A stretch of 64,000 bases of DNA, taken from positions 103,353-167,352 of the forward strand of contig CBDCYS010000067.1 in the NCBI GenBank assembly GCA_965224215.1, given 5' to 3'. Below are positions 45,482 through 53,679 of this stretch, in pieces (position 1 is the first letter of the stretch; every line of letters begins with the position of its first letter). Under the pieces are notes generated by a model, which made no database searches, was not told the DNA's origin, and saw only the letters and a program-made list of their open reading frames with translations. The position numbers and the translations under genes are program-made. This DNA is from CBDCYS01 sp965224215 (GTDB lineage Bacteria; Acidobacteriota; Terriglobia; Bryobacterales; UBA6623).

Positions 45482-46060
45482 ATGTTTGAATCCATCTACC
45501 TAAACGCGCTCGGCTGCTTCCTGGTCGGATCGATTCCCTTCGCCGTGGTAGCGATGTGGGGATCGGGAATCAACATCCGCCAGGTCGGCTCCGGCAATCC
45601 CGGTTTCAATAATGTCCTTCGCGTTAGCAAGCCCCGCGCCGCGATTGCTTTGATCGGTGACATGGGAAAGGGCTTCTTGCCGGTGTGGTGGCTGCTGCAC
45701 GCTGGAGGGTCGCAAGAGTATGCCTGGCTCTACGGATTCGCCGCTGTCTTCGGACACTGCTATTCCCCTTGGCTGAAGTTCAACGGAGGCAAAGGAATTG
45801 CGACGTCCGCCGGGGTCATGCTGGTTCTCTTCCCCCAATGGGCGGCTCTCGCACTAGGATTTTTCGTCGTGATTCGGGTGCTGGCCAGTCGCTTGAAATG
45901 GCCAGAAGCGGGAATGATCGGCTCCCTGGCAACTTGGTTGTTCTTCACCGGATTGATGTTTCTTTACGGCGAATTTCCCGACATGCGCAACGCCGCGCTG
46001 ATGACGGTGTTTCTCGGCTGGCGACACCAGCAAAACTTCCGCAACCTCTTCGCCCGCTAG
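45482..46060 (+). CDS. plsY: Glycerol-3-phosphate acyltransferase PlsY
   Basis: The 192-residue membrane protein has the PlsY motifs: IPFAVV near the start, QVGSGNPGFNNVLRVSKP, a variant of the GSGNxGATN motif, and KFNGGKGIATSAGV for the phosphate-binding loop. Five to six hydrophobic helices are visible. PlsY transfers an acyl group from acyl-phosphate to glycerol-3-phosphate, the first step in phospholipid synthesis. The FNN in place of ATN is unusual. The gene follows the ACP-FAAL fusion on the same strand, so the two may be co-transcribed. Confidence 0.91.
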   Translation: MFESIYLNALGCFLVGSIPFAVVAMWGSGINIRQVGSGNPGFNNVLRVSKPRAAIALIGDMGKGFLPVWWLLHAGGSQEYAWLYGFAAVFGHCYSPWLKFNGGKGIATSAGVMLVLFPQWAALALGFFVVIRVLASRLKWPEAGMIGSLATWLFFTGLMFLYGEFPDMRNAALMTVFLGWRHQQNFRNLFAR

Positions 46061-46082
46061 CCGCCGCTTATAGAACCACGGC

Positions 46083-47504
46083 CTACGGTGCCGTCTGCCG
46101 CTCCGCGGCAACCTCCAGCACGACCCGCCAGAGCAACCGGAGGTAGTCGTGGTAAGCCTCCAGCAGCAGATACTCATCGTTACCGTGCACCCCGCTTGCT
46201 CGCCCCGCTTCACGCCCCGGACCAAAACCATAGGTGTGTATCCCCGCCGCCCGCAGTTGTGCCGAATCCGACGCACCCGTGCTCATCGAAGGAAGGACAA
46301 GCGCATCAGGGTGCAACTCTCCCAGCACCTTGTCGAAAATCTTAAAAAGCTCTCCATCGACTGGAGACGGCGGGTGAGAGGGGCGCGTCACCTCCAGCGG
46401 GATCAAGTCGACGCCCGGCTCCGCCATCACCTGCTTGAGCGTTGAAAAGAGCTTTTCGGGATCTTCGTCGGGGAGCGCGCGAATATCCAGCGTGGCCTCG
46501 GCTTCGGTCGGAATCACATTGCGCTGATAGCCGCCCTGAAAGATCGTCGGGACCACCGAGGTGCGGATCATCGAGTAGTAGCGGCGATTCAGCGAACGGA
46601 GTTTATCCTGGACTTCTTCACTTGGATCCGGCTCGAGAATCGAGCGATAGACTTCCGCTTCATCCTCGGGCGCCACTTCGGCCAGCCGCTTGAAATACAG
46701 CCGTGTTGTGTCGTTCAGCCTGACCGGAAGCGCGTGATCGAAAAGCTTGGCCACGGCCCTCGCCAGAACACCCACCGGATTATCTTTGGTCGGTACCGAG
46801 CCGTGACCGGCGCGGCCATGCGCAATCAGTCTGGCGCGTCGAGGCGTCTTTTCGGCCGTCCCGATGTTGAACGTTGTATATTTGCCAGTATCCGGGTTGA
46901 TCTGTCCGCCGCCGCCTTCGTTGATCGCGAACTCGGCATCGATTGCTGAAAAGTGCTCGTCAACCATGTAGGTGATTCCGAGGGCGCCTCCACCTTCTTC
47001 GTCCGCGACTCCGAGAAAAATGACGTCCCGATCGACCGGGATTCGCAGCCGATGCAGTTCCAGCAGAACTTGAAACGCTCCGGCCACGACTCCCTTGTCG
47101 TCGGCAGCGCCCCGGCCGAAAATTTTGCCGTCCTTGACAACTCCCGCAAAGGGATCAAACGACCACTGTTCCGCTTCGACGGCAACCACGTCGAGGTGTC
47201 CCAGAAGCAGTAGCGGCTTCTTCGAACCGTTGCCCTTGACGCGGGCCACGATGCTGGCGCGGCCCGGAGCCGATTCGAAAATTCGCGAAGCAATGCCTTC
47301 CGCCTCCAGCTTGTTTTGCAGGTAGCGGGCGGCCAGGATCTCATTGCCAGCCGGCTGCGACGTGTCGAGCCGAATCAAATCGGCAAGCGTAGCTTCGGCT
47401 TCACGGTTGACAGCGTTCCAGTCGGGAGATTGAGCTTCGCCCCACGTTGGAACCAGTGCCGCCACCACCGCAAGCAAGAAGTTTCGATATCGCCTCGTGA
47501 GCAT
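46083..47504 (-). CDS. Secreted M20-family metallopeptidase
   Basis: This 473-residue protein has a signal peptide (FLLAVVAALVPTWGEAQ) and the M20 metal-site pattern: LLLGHLDVVAV, WSFDPFAGVVKDGKIFGRGAADDKG, LGVADEEGGGALG (catalytic Glu pair), and a C-terminal GVHGNDEYLLLEAYHDYL with the last His. A dimerisation domain sits in between (ARLIAHGRAGHGSVP). It resembles carboxypeptidase PM20/ArgE-like enzymes of about 450-490 residues. The start is taken at ATG 47504, with a GTG one codon earlier. It is likely exported and cleaves small peptides or acyl-amino acids. Confidence 0.92.
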   Translation of the reverse strand: MLTRRYRNFLLAVVAALVPTWGEAQSPDWNAVNREAEATLADLIRLDTSQPAGNEILAARYLQNKLEAEGIASRIFESAPGRASIVARVKGNGSKKPLLLLGHLDVVAVEAEQWSFDPFAGVVKDGKIFGRGAADDKGVVAGAFQVLLELHRLRIPVDRDVIFLGVADEEGGGALGITYMVDEHFSAIDAEFAINEGGGGQINPDTGKYTTFNIGTAEKTPRRARLIAHGRAGHGSVPTKDNPVGVLARAVAKLFDHALPVRLNDTTRLYFKRLAEVAPEDEAEVYRSILEPDPSEEVQDKLRSLNRRYYSMIRTSVVPTIFQGGYQRNVIPTEAEATLDIRALPDEDPEKLFSTLKQVMAEPGVDLIPLEVTRPSHPPSPVDGELFKIFDKVLGELHPDALVLPSMSTGASDSAQLRAAGIHTYGFGPGREAGRASGVHGNDEYLLLEAYHDYLRLLWRVVLEVAAERQTAP

Positions 47505-47704
47505 CACACGGAGTTTATCAGTCCATCGTAGGAACCATACGCATGTTCTGGAAGGTCGGCGCAGGGGCGTCTCGATCCCCGACTAGGTCGAGAGATGATC
47601 CGCCTCCTCGCTCTGTCCACCTACTATAAGAACTGCCCGGCGATTGGAGCCCGGCAGGTCGGCGATTCCAACTCGCCGGCTAGAAACTACTTGGAGGCAA
47701 AAAA

Positions 47705-48532
47705 ATGAACGACAGATATGACAATATTCGAACATTCTCAATGGCGCAGGGAGCGGGCACCATTCGCCTGGTGGTAGCGGCAGTTGTCGTGCTCATCGTG
47801 CTCATCAATTCGTTTGAAACGATCGGCGCCGGAGAACGCGGCGTCGTCTTCAACAAATTCGGCGGAGTCGAACCAGTGGTTTTAGGTGAGGGCCTGCGAT
47901 TCAAGATTCCGTTTATCCAGGACATCATCCCAATGGACGTGAAGATTCAGAAGTCAGAGACGAGGGCCGATGCCTCGTCCAGAGACCTGCAGATGGTCTC
48001 GTCAACGATCGCGCTGAACTACCACGTGAGCCCCGACGCGGCGAACAAGATTTATCAAGACGTGGGCCTCGGGTATAAGCAACGGATCATCGATCCAGCC
48101 GTGCAAGAATCGGTCAAGGCGGCAACAGCAAATTTCACCGCCGAAGAGCTGATCACCCGCCGGCCTGAAGTCTCGTCGCAAATTAAGAGTGACCTTGCCG
48201 CCAAACTGATCGGCCGCAACATTGTCGTGGATGAGTTCAGCATTACCGAGCTGACCTTTTCCGACATCTTCATCCAGTCGATCGAAGCGAAACAGGTGGC
48301 CGAGCAGTCCGCTCAGAAAGCGACGAACGATCTGACGCGCATCAAGGTCGAAGCCGAGCAAACGATCGCATCGGCCAAGGCTGAAGCCGAATCCCAGCGC
48401 CTGCAGAGCCAGACCATCACGCCGAACATCCTGCAGCTTCGGGCGATTGAGAAGTGGAATGGAAACCTGCCGCAAGTCACCAGTGGCGCGACACCGTTTA
48501 TCGACTTGAAGCGCATGGGCGCCGGCGGCTGA
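47705..48532 (+). CDS. SPFH/prohibitin family protein (Band 7)
   Basis: The 275-residue protein begins with a membrane helix (IRLVVAAVVVLIVLINSF). The prohibitin domain follows, with GAGERGVVFNKFGGVEPVVLGEGLRFKIPFIQ, VSSTIALNYHVSPDAAN and a coiled-coil helix rich in Ala, Glu and Lys (EAKQVAEQSAQKATNDL). It ends with LPQVTSGATPFIDLKRMG, as in HflC/prohibitin-like proteins. Such proteins form large membrane rings that act as scaffolds and modulate proteases. A strong ribosome-binding site (TGGAGG) lies seven bases before ATG 47705. Confidence 0.93.
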   Translation: MNDRYDNIRTFSMAQGAGTIRLVVAAVVVLIVLINSFETIGAGERGVVFNKFGGVEPVVLGEGLRFKIPFIQDIIPMDVKIQKSETRADASSRDLQMVSSTIALNYHVSPDAANKIYQDVGLGYKQRIIDPAVQESVKAATANFTAEELITRRPEVSSQIKSDLAAKLIGRNIVVDEFSITELTFSDIFIQSIEAKQVAEQSAQKATNDLTRIKVEAEQTIASAKAEAESQRLQSQTITPNILQLRAIEKWNGNLPQVTSGATPFIDLKRMGAGG

Positions 48533-48734
48533 CACCGCGACAAGGCGCATGATTCGTTCTGTGATTCCGGTCCGGATCGGGCCTTTCAGGCTTCGTTAGG
48601 CCTTCGAGTGCACGGGCTTTTTGTTAAACTCCGAGTTTGCATCGTCGCCCGCTTACTGATGTTCGCGAAATACAGTGTAGGGGCGCGGCGTGCTGCGTCC
48701 GCTCTGGTAGCGCATTCGCTGTGTCTGAAAACAA

Positions 48735-48760
48735 CACTATATTCCGCGGAATCAATAGTG
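48735..48760. promoter_or_regulatory. Palindromic site upstream of the sugar isomerase gene
   Basis: A perfect 12-bp palindrome ATTCCGCGGAAT (48741-48752) is extended by CACTAT on the left and ATAGTG on the right, with two extra bases on the right side. It lies about 65 bases before ATG 48823 and fits an operator for a dimeric repressor. The regulator is not in the window, so this is inference. Confidence 0.45.
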
Positions 48761-48822
48761 CGCTGACTTTGCACATCCCGCCGCGGCGCGCGCGGATTCC
48801 AGTGTTCCTCCAGGAGAAATAA

Positions 48823-49815
48823 ATGAGTCGACCAGTTACCTTATTCACGGGCCAGTGGGCCGATCTACCCCTAGAAGTACTCGCGGAAAAGGCCGTCGGT
48901 TGGGGCTACGATGGCCTTGAGCTCGCCTGCTGGGGCGACCACATGGATGTCGAGCGTGCCGCCACCGACCCCGCTTATTGCGACGCCCAAAAGGCGATTC
49001 TCGCAAAGCACAACTTGCAGCTTTTCGCTATTTCTAACCACCTGGCTGGACAGTTGGTCTGCGACCCGAACGACGACAGCCGGTCGGACGGTTTCGCGCC
49101 GGCTGACTGCGCGGGTGACGCGGAGAAGAAGCGGGCCTGGGCCATTCAAGCAATGAAGAACTCCGCCCGCGCGGCCAAGAATCTCGGACTCAAGGTCGTG
49201 AATGGTTTTACTGGATCGTCGATCTGGCACCTGCTCTACAGCTTCCCGCCCGTTGCCGACGAAACGATTGACCAGGGTTACGAATATTTCGCCGAGATGT
49301 GGAACCCGATTCTTGATGTCTTCGACGAGTGCGGCATTCGTTTCGGCTTGGAAGTGCATCCAACTGAAATCGCCTATGACGTAGTCACAGCGCAGCGGGC
49401 GCTCGAAGCCATCGGTCACCGCGAGGCATTCGGGTTCAACTTCGACCCCAGCCATTTCCACTGGCAGAGCGTCGACCCGGTCGTCTTTCTGAAAGAGTTC
49501 CGGGATCGTATCTACCACGTCCATATGAAGGACTCAGCCGTTCAGTTGGACGGACGTAACAGCATTCTTGGGTCCCACCTCAACTTCGGAATCGAGGGCC
49601 GCGGCTGGGACTTCCGCTCGCTCGGCCATGGCGGTGTCAACTTCGAAGAGATCATCCGCCAGTTGAACCACAACGGCTACGACGGCCCGCTCTCGATCGA
49701 GTGGGAAGACAGCGGCATGGAGCGCGAGCACGGCGCCAAGGAAGCCTGCGAGTTCACCAAGCGGGTGGACTTCAAGTCTTCCGGACGCGCCTTTGACTCG
49801 GCATTTGCTGAATAA
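48823..49815 (+). CDS. Sugar phosphate isomerase/epimerase (xylose isomerase-like TIM barrel)
   Basis: This 330-residue protein starts at ATG 48823 with AGGAG spaced well upstream. Its barrel motifs are WGYDGLELACWGDHMD, LGLKVVNGFTGSS, RFGLEVHPTEIAYD, FGFNFDPSHFHWQSVDP (metal-binding Asp/His), IYHVHMKDS and PLSIEWEDSGMEREHG. Family members isomerise or epimerise keto-sugars using a divalent metal. The pattern LEVHPTEIAYD plus FNFDPSHFHWQ is common in uncharacterised catabolic isomerases of Acidobacteriota. A palindromic site at 48735-48760 may control it. Confidence 0.92.
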   Translation: MSRPVTLFTGQWADLPLEVLAEKAVGWGYDGLELACWGDHMDVERAATDPAYCDAQKAILAKHNLQLFAISNHLAGQLVCDPNDDSRSDGFAPADCAGDAEKKRAWAIQAMKNSARAAKNLGLKVVNGFTGSSIWHLLYSFPPVADETIDQGYEYFAEMWNPILDVFDECGIRFGLEVHPTEIAYDVVTAQRALEAIGHREAFGFNFDPSHFHWQSVDPVVFLKEFRDRIYHVHMKDSAVQLDGRNSILGSHLNFGIEGRGWDFRSLGHGGVNFEEIIRQLNHNGYDGPLSIEWEDSGMEREHGAKEACEFTKRVDFKSSGRAFDSAFAE

Positions 49816-50073
49816 CCCTATTCTCTAGGCAGCGAGGCGCGAGGTGGCGCACGGCTCCAGGCCGCGCCGTGTCGCCGTTCGTCCCGACATCTTCTGGCCG
49901 GCTTTCATTTCGTTGCCGGCATACCTTGTAACACCTGTCACCAGGGCTAGCCTGCGGTTCGGCTGGAGCCCTAGCGCTCTCGCGAATCGGGCTGTAGGGA
50001 ATAGCCGAACCAGCCGATAAGAGTTTTGGGGCAAGGCTGCGCCAGTTCGAGCAACTGACAGCTCCTGAAACGC

Positions 50074-50415
50074 ATGGTCAACGTCTACGAATATGACAGC
50101 AACGATTCCACGCGAAAATGGACTCCAAGCCAACGGTCTTGGTTGATCTGTGGCTTCACCGGGGCCAGTCTGTTTCTATTGAGCAGCCCGCTAACACGCT
50201 GGATGGAGTCCATTTCAGTTGATGGCCTGAGCAAATTGGGCGTAGTTCTGATGATTGCCGGCTTTGGCTTTTTTGCATCCGCAAGGTCCGGACTTTTGCT
50301 AGAAAAGTTCGACAGAAGAACCCGGAAACGAACTGCCGGGGACAGCCTTCCCGAGCGGTGGGAAGCCGATGGCCTCACCCACGAAAATACTGTCAGGAGT
50401 CCATCTCAGCTATAG
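50074..50415 (+). CDS. Hypothetical membrane protein with two helices
   Basis: The 113-residue open frame encodes two likely membrane helices (WLICGFTGASLFLLSS and LGVVLMIAGFGFFAS) followed by a basic stretch (DRRTRKRT). No family is recognised. The ATG at 50074 lacks an obvious ribosome-binding site. A second small membrane protein begins a few bases downstream. The hydrophobic pattern supports a real gene, but confidence is limited. Confidence 0.45.
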   Translation: MVNVYEYDSNDSTRKWTPSQRSWLICGFTGASLFLLSSPLTRWMESISVDGLSKLGVVLMIAGFGFFASARSGLLLEKFDRRTRKRTAGDSLPERWEADGLTHENTVRSPSQL

Positions 50416-50422
50416 ATGTGTC

Positions 50423-50737
50423 ATGTCAGCCGGTCAACAAGTCACGCGACCTGAAGCTGGCGAGCATGACAGTAGTGGGCCCGCGGAGGGCATCGGCACC
50501 AGTGAAAGCCCCCTCCTACAGCGTTTCTTTGGTCGGGCAGCCTACCCGGCCTTGCGCGGGCTCAAAGCGTTGCACTACTCACTTCTGTTGCTTTCGGTCG
50601 TCTTAACCATCGAGTCCGGTCCCGCCCCAGGTCTGATTCTTTTGGCGGGCACTCTATTGCTGTATTTCCTTGCGGCTAATAGTATCTCCACGGCCTACAT
50701 GAGGAGCCAAGACCAGCGAGCAAGCGAAACGAAGTAG
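50423..50737 (+). CDS. Hypothetical small membrane protein
   Basis: The 104-residue frame starts at ATG 50423, seven bases after the preceding small gene. It contains a long hydrophobic region near residues 50-90 (LLLLSVVLTIESGPAPGLILLAGTLLLYFLA), probably two helices, and a polar tail. No domain is recognised. Tandem placement with 50074-50415 suggests a small two-gene unit of unknown function. Confidence 0.42.
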   Translation: MSAGQQVTRPEAGEHDSSGPAEGIGTSESPLLQRFFGRAAYPALRGLKALHYSLLLLSVVLTIESGPAPGLILLAGTLLLYFLAANSISTAYMRSQDQRASETK

Positions 50738-51282
50738 TGGCGGACCCATCGCGGTCTGCACCCGCTCGAGTTTGGCCCTGCTGAAGTAGCCCGGCCAGCA
50801 CAACCAACGTCTCACGCCACGAAGCTCAGAGCCGCTAGTGTAAATCCGCGCTGGCGCAGGCTTTCAGCGGGCTGTATCGCCATCCTGGCGACATGTCTTG
50901 TCTTTTTCGACGACCCCGGCTGGCATCGCCTTAGCAGCGTACCTGGAGGCTCCCCGCCAACGACAGAAACTTGCGAAACTCCCAAATCCCAAAACTCAAT
51001 CACGGTTTTTTGATTTGATGGAATTCGCGCGCCACGTGCTTCGGCCGTCAGTTGCTGAAGGAGGGATGCGGTCCAGCGCCCACGGGGAGTTCCGCTTCAA
51101 CCCGTTTTCGTACGCATTGATCGCGCACCCCTCACATCCGCGAGAAGCCACATCCGCTTGGTTGGTGCGCGGCCGCGGCGTTCCATAGCCGGGCTGCCGT
51201 CGTCAAGTCAACCCTTCGCGGCTGAGCCGACGCGCCGCACGCCGCGCAAGGTGCTATTCTGTGTGCCGAACGGAACGACTGG
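50738..51282. other. Intergenic stretch without a recognisable gene
   Basis: Open frames here are short and lack protein-like composition or ribosome-binding sites. I see no RNA gene, hairpin series or repeat until the 22-bp tandem repeats that begin at 51288. The region probably contains the promoter of the YeiH-type transporter gene. Confidence 0.45.
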
Positions 51283-51348
51283 ATGTTGGAAGCAAACGAG
51301 GTCCTGATGGGAATCAAACAAGGTCTCGATAGGAAGCGAACGAGGTAA
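51283..51348 (+). CDS. Candidate 21-codon leader peptide before the YeiH-type gene
   Basis: An ATG at 51283 opens a frame beginning MLEANEVLMG and ending in DRKRTR at a TAA at 51346-51348, two bases before the main ATG at 51351. A second in-frame ATG is at 51307 inside repeat unit 1. The frame lies within the 22-bp repeats, and its stop overlaps the region needed for initiation of the next gene. It could be a translated leader coupled to the transporter, or only a by-product of the repeats. Confidence 0.35.
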   Translation: MLEANEVLMGIKQGLDRKRTR

Positions 51349-51353
51349 CGATG
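51288..51353 (+). repeat. Three 22-bp tandem repeats carrying the translation start
   Basis: Three consecutive 22-base units (51288-51309, 51310-51331, 51332-51353) follow the pattern GGAA, CAAAC or CGAAC, A/GAGGT, spacer, GATG or GATA. The third holds the ribosome-binding site GAGGT and the ATG of the transporter gene. The first has an equivalent GAGGT and GATG. In the second the ATG is replaced by ATA. Units 1 and 3 differ at only three bases. Confidence 0.88.
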
Positions 51354-52868
51354 AGTAGCGAAAGCAACGGCTCGACCCTGCTGCGGAGCGAAGACTGGCT
51401 GGCGGTTTGGCTGGGCTGCCTAACGATCGGCGTGGTTCTGATAGGAGTCCGCCCGCAGTTGTCGAAATTCGGATGGGCGCTGGATGCCGAAGTCATCGCC
51501 GCTGCCGAGACCGTCAAGGCCGACGTCGACCAGGTTGCGGCCCGAACCGACCCTGCCGGATCGGCGGCGCGTGCATTGAGCAGCGCCATCGCGGCCGCGG
51601 ACCGGCAGGCAATCGCTGAAGCCACCACCGCGCTCAGCAAGGCTTCAGCCGAAGCCCAGGACAGTGAGCTGCAGGGCAAGGTCGACGTCATTACGGCGGA
51701 GATCGGCGCCAGCGCGGGCGCGACTCTCGGGAAGGTGTTCGCTGTTGGGAATCTTTCGGGGTCGCTGATAATTGCCGCGGGGTTCCTCGCTATCTCGGTC
51801 ATCGGTGTCGTTTTAATGGGTGGCAAAGCCGTGCAGTACATCATCGGTTTCCCGGTTGTGTTCGCTCTGGCGCTGGTGGCATTGCTATTAGCCGGCAACG
51901 TCACGATCAAGTTTTTTGGGTTCGAATTCGTAATATTCGCGCTTCTGATCGGGCTTTTCATCAGCAATGTGATCGGCCTGCCGTCCTGGCTGCGAGAGGC
52001 GGTGCGGACGGAATACTACATCAAGACCGGCCTGGTGATCATGGGGTCGGGCGTCTTGTTTCGCGAAATCATGCAGGCCGGACTGCTGGGGCTGGCGCAG
52101 GCGCTGCTCGTCATTGGAGTGGTTTGGTACGCCTGCTACTACCTTGCAAAAAAGCTTCGAGTGGACGACGAGTTTGCGGCCATGCTCTCGACCGCTGTGT
52201 CGATCTGCGGCGTTTCGGCGGCGATCGCGGCTTGCGGAGCGATCCAAGGCGACCGCAAGAAACTCTCCTATGTCACGTCGCTGGTGTTGATCGTTGCCGC
52301 GCCCATGATGCTGGTGATGCCGTGGATCATTCGCTGGTTCGATATTCCAGAAGTCGTCGGCGGAGCTTGGATGGGCGGAACGATCGACACGAGCGGGGCC
52401 GTAGTGGCTGCCGGCGCGCTGCTCAGCGAAGCTGGAATGAAGGCAGCCGTGATCGTCAAGTTTTCTCAGAATGCGTTGATCGGCGTGGCCGCATTTGCGC
52501 TCTCGATCTGGTGGACGATGCGCTCCGGCGCCAAAACAGGGGAGCGGACAAGTGCCGCAGTGATTTGGGACCGTTTCCCGAAGTTTGTGCTCGGGTTCAT
52601 GGCGGCTTCCGTCATCTTCTCGTTTCTGATTGATCCGGCGACGGTCGGCGAGGTGAAAGGGCTTTTGAAGGGCCTGCGCACGATGTGGTTCGCGCTAGCC
52701 TTCGTTTGTATTGGCCTCGAAACGCAATTCAGCGACCTCATCAAGATGGACGAAGGCCGCCCGGCCCTAGCCTTCCTAGGCGCCCAGGCGTTTAACGTCT
52801 TCTGGACGCTGCTCATTGCGTATCTGCTGTTCGGCGGGATCCTCTTCGAGGTGCCGTTCTTCCAGTAG
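51351..52868 (+). CDS. YeiH-type putative sulfate exporter family membrane protein
   Basis: The 505-residue protein has an N-terminal helix (LAVWLGCLTIGVVLIGV) and a soluble alanine-rich helical stretch (about 40-125) not seen in short YeiH proteins. About ten membrane helices follow. Family motifs include YYIKTGLVIMGSGVLFREI, AMLSTAVSICGVSAAIAACGAI, GAWMGGTIDTSGAVVAAG and AFVCIGLETQFSDLIK. The family (UPF0324) is annotated as putative sulfate exporters, with little direct evidence. The start ATG lies in the third of three 22-bp repeats, giving an unusual translation-initiation region. Confidence 0.9.
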   Translation: MSSESNGSTLLRSEDWLAVWLGCLTIGVVLIGVRPQLSKFGWALDAEVIAAAETVKADVDQVAARTDPAGSAARALSSAIAAADRQAIAEATTALSKASAEAQDSELQGKVDVITAEIGASAGATLGKVFAVGNLSGSLIIAAGFLAISVIGVVLMGGKAVQYIIGFPVVFALALVALLLAGNVTIKFFGFEFVIFALLIGLFISNVIGLPSWLREAVRTEYYIKTGLVIMGSGVLFREIMQAGLLGLAQALLVIGVVWYACYYLAKKLRVDDEFAAMLSTAVSICGVSAAIAACGAIQGDRKKLSYVTSLVLIVAAPMMLVMPWIIRWFDIPEVVGGAWMGGTIDTSGAVVAAGALLSEAGMKAAVIVKFSQNALIGVAAFALSIWWTMRSGAKTGERTSAAVIWDRFPKFVLGFMAASVIFSFLIDPATVGEVKGLLKGLRTMWFALAFVCIGLETQFSDLIKMDEGRPALAFLGAQAFNVFWTLLIAYLLFGGILFEVPFFQ

Positions 52869-52934
52869 GACGCGCCGTTGCTTAGCAGGAGAAGGCACAG
52901 ACTTCAGACCCAGGTCTGCGAGAAAGTCGCGCAG

Positions 52935-53483
52935 CTATGCCTTCTCCGGCATCCACTCTTCCAGGTCTACGCCGAGAGCATCGGCGACCCTGTTGATGTA
53001 GTTGAAGTAGGAGATGACCTGCACGGCGTCATGAATGGCGGTGGCTGAAAATCCCTGTCCGCGCAACAGATCGAGATCTCCGGGCGACATTTCGAAGGGC
53101 CGCAAGGTGAGCTTCTCGGCAAACTCGAGCAGCGCTTGGGTAGGAGCGTCGAGTCCGGCGGTCTGCCAGTTACTTTTGACTTTCTCGGATATATCCTCGC
53201 CGACCTCGGCCCGGAGGTTGTATGTGTGTGCCTCCAGTCAATAGTGGCAGTTGTTCGTTTTCGACACAACGACCGCCAGCATCTCCCTCTGTGCTCGTGT
53301 CAGAGGTGAGGAGCTTTGAACGCTGGAAACATAGAGTCCCATCGAAGCCCGCAGGGTGGCTGGCGACAAGCTCATCAGTTTGACGATGTTCCATACCTTC
53401 CCCGCGCGCATTCCGGCGGCTTCGTAACTCCGCCGCAAGTCGCCTTGGGCGTCATCTTCGGGTATCGTTTCAATCCAAGCCAT
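52935..53483 (-). CDS. AhpD-like peroxidase-related protein with in-frame TGA at the CxxC site (candidate selenoprotein)
   Basis: From ATG 53483 (MAWIETIPEDDAQGDLRRSY) the frame runs to a TGA at 53238-53240 and then stays open with convincing homology to a TAG at 52935, 182 residues in all if TGA is read. Before the TGA is LTRAQREMLAVVVSKTNNCHY; after it is LEAHTYNLRAEVG and later FSATAIHDAVQVISYFNYINRVADALGV, both typical of carboxymuconolactone decarboxylase/AhpD peroxidases. The TGA replaces the second Cys of the redox motif CxxC (Cys79, residue 82). A 7-bp hairpin follows the TGA directly. Selenocysteine is a good explanation because CxxU forms exist in AhpD-like families; a nonsense mutation in a decaying gene is the alternative. 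Selenocysteine machinery is not in the window. Confidence 0.72.
53211..53237 (-). promoter_or_regulatory. Hairpin directly after the in-frame TGA (possible bacterial SECIS)
   Basis: On the coding strand the bases after the TGA read CTGGAGG, a 13-base loop, then CCTCCGG, which pair over seven positions with one G-T pair. A bacterial SECIS hairpin is expected just here. The loop lacks the G in its first positions that consensus models require, so support is partial. Confidence 0.35.
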
Positions 53484-53536
53484 GCCAACATTGTCGCACC
53501 GGGATTTCCCCGGGAGGGTTGAAGCTGTGCGATGAG

Positions 53537-53640
53537 TCAGTCTCGCCCACACACGTCGACGGAGAGCGCCAGAATGGTGTTGCGGTAACCACGCTCACCC
53601 AACGCCACGGCAACAAGCTGTCCCGCCTCAGCTGGAAATG
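53537..53640 (-). pseudogene. C-terminal remnant of a secreted protein, possibly with a TIGR03437 domain, cut by the IS3-family element
   Basis: On the minus strand the frame reads PAEAGQLVAVALGERGYRN, then TILALSVDVCGRD and a TGA at 53537-53539. This resembles the last strands of the Acidobacteria C-terminal domain TIGR03437. On the other side of the IS (about 54990-55090, minus strand) LVPAPVIIVSMSPPGYPSAG is encoded, which fits the middle of the same kind of domain. A simple join leaves the two pieces one base out of frame, so the gene was probably already damaged. The AhpD-like gene follows 54 bases downstream on the same strand. Confidence 0.45.
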
Positions 53641-53679
53641 GAGAACAGTGTTCCGCCGTTAAGCTAACGGAGGGAACGC

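Noticed and set aside
48580..48602. Hairpin GGCCT...AGGCC after the SPFH gene as a terminator
   Set aside because: The stem has only five pairs and no T run follows directly.
51288..51353. Possible CRISPR-like repeats
   Set aside because: Units are directly adjacent with no spacers and contain a start codon, so this is a tandem repeat. No CRISPR array was found anywhere in the window.
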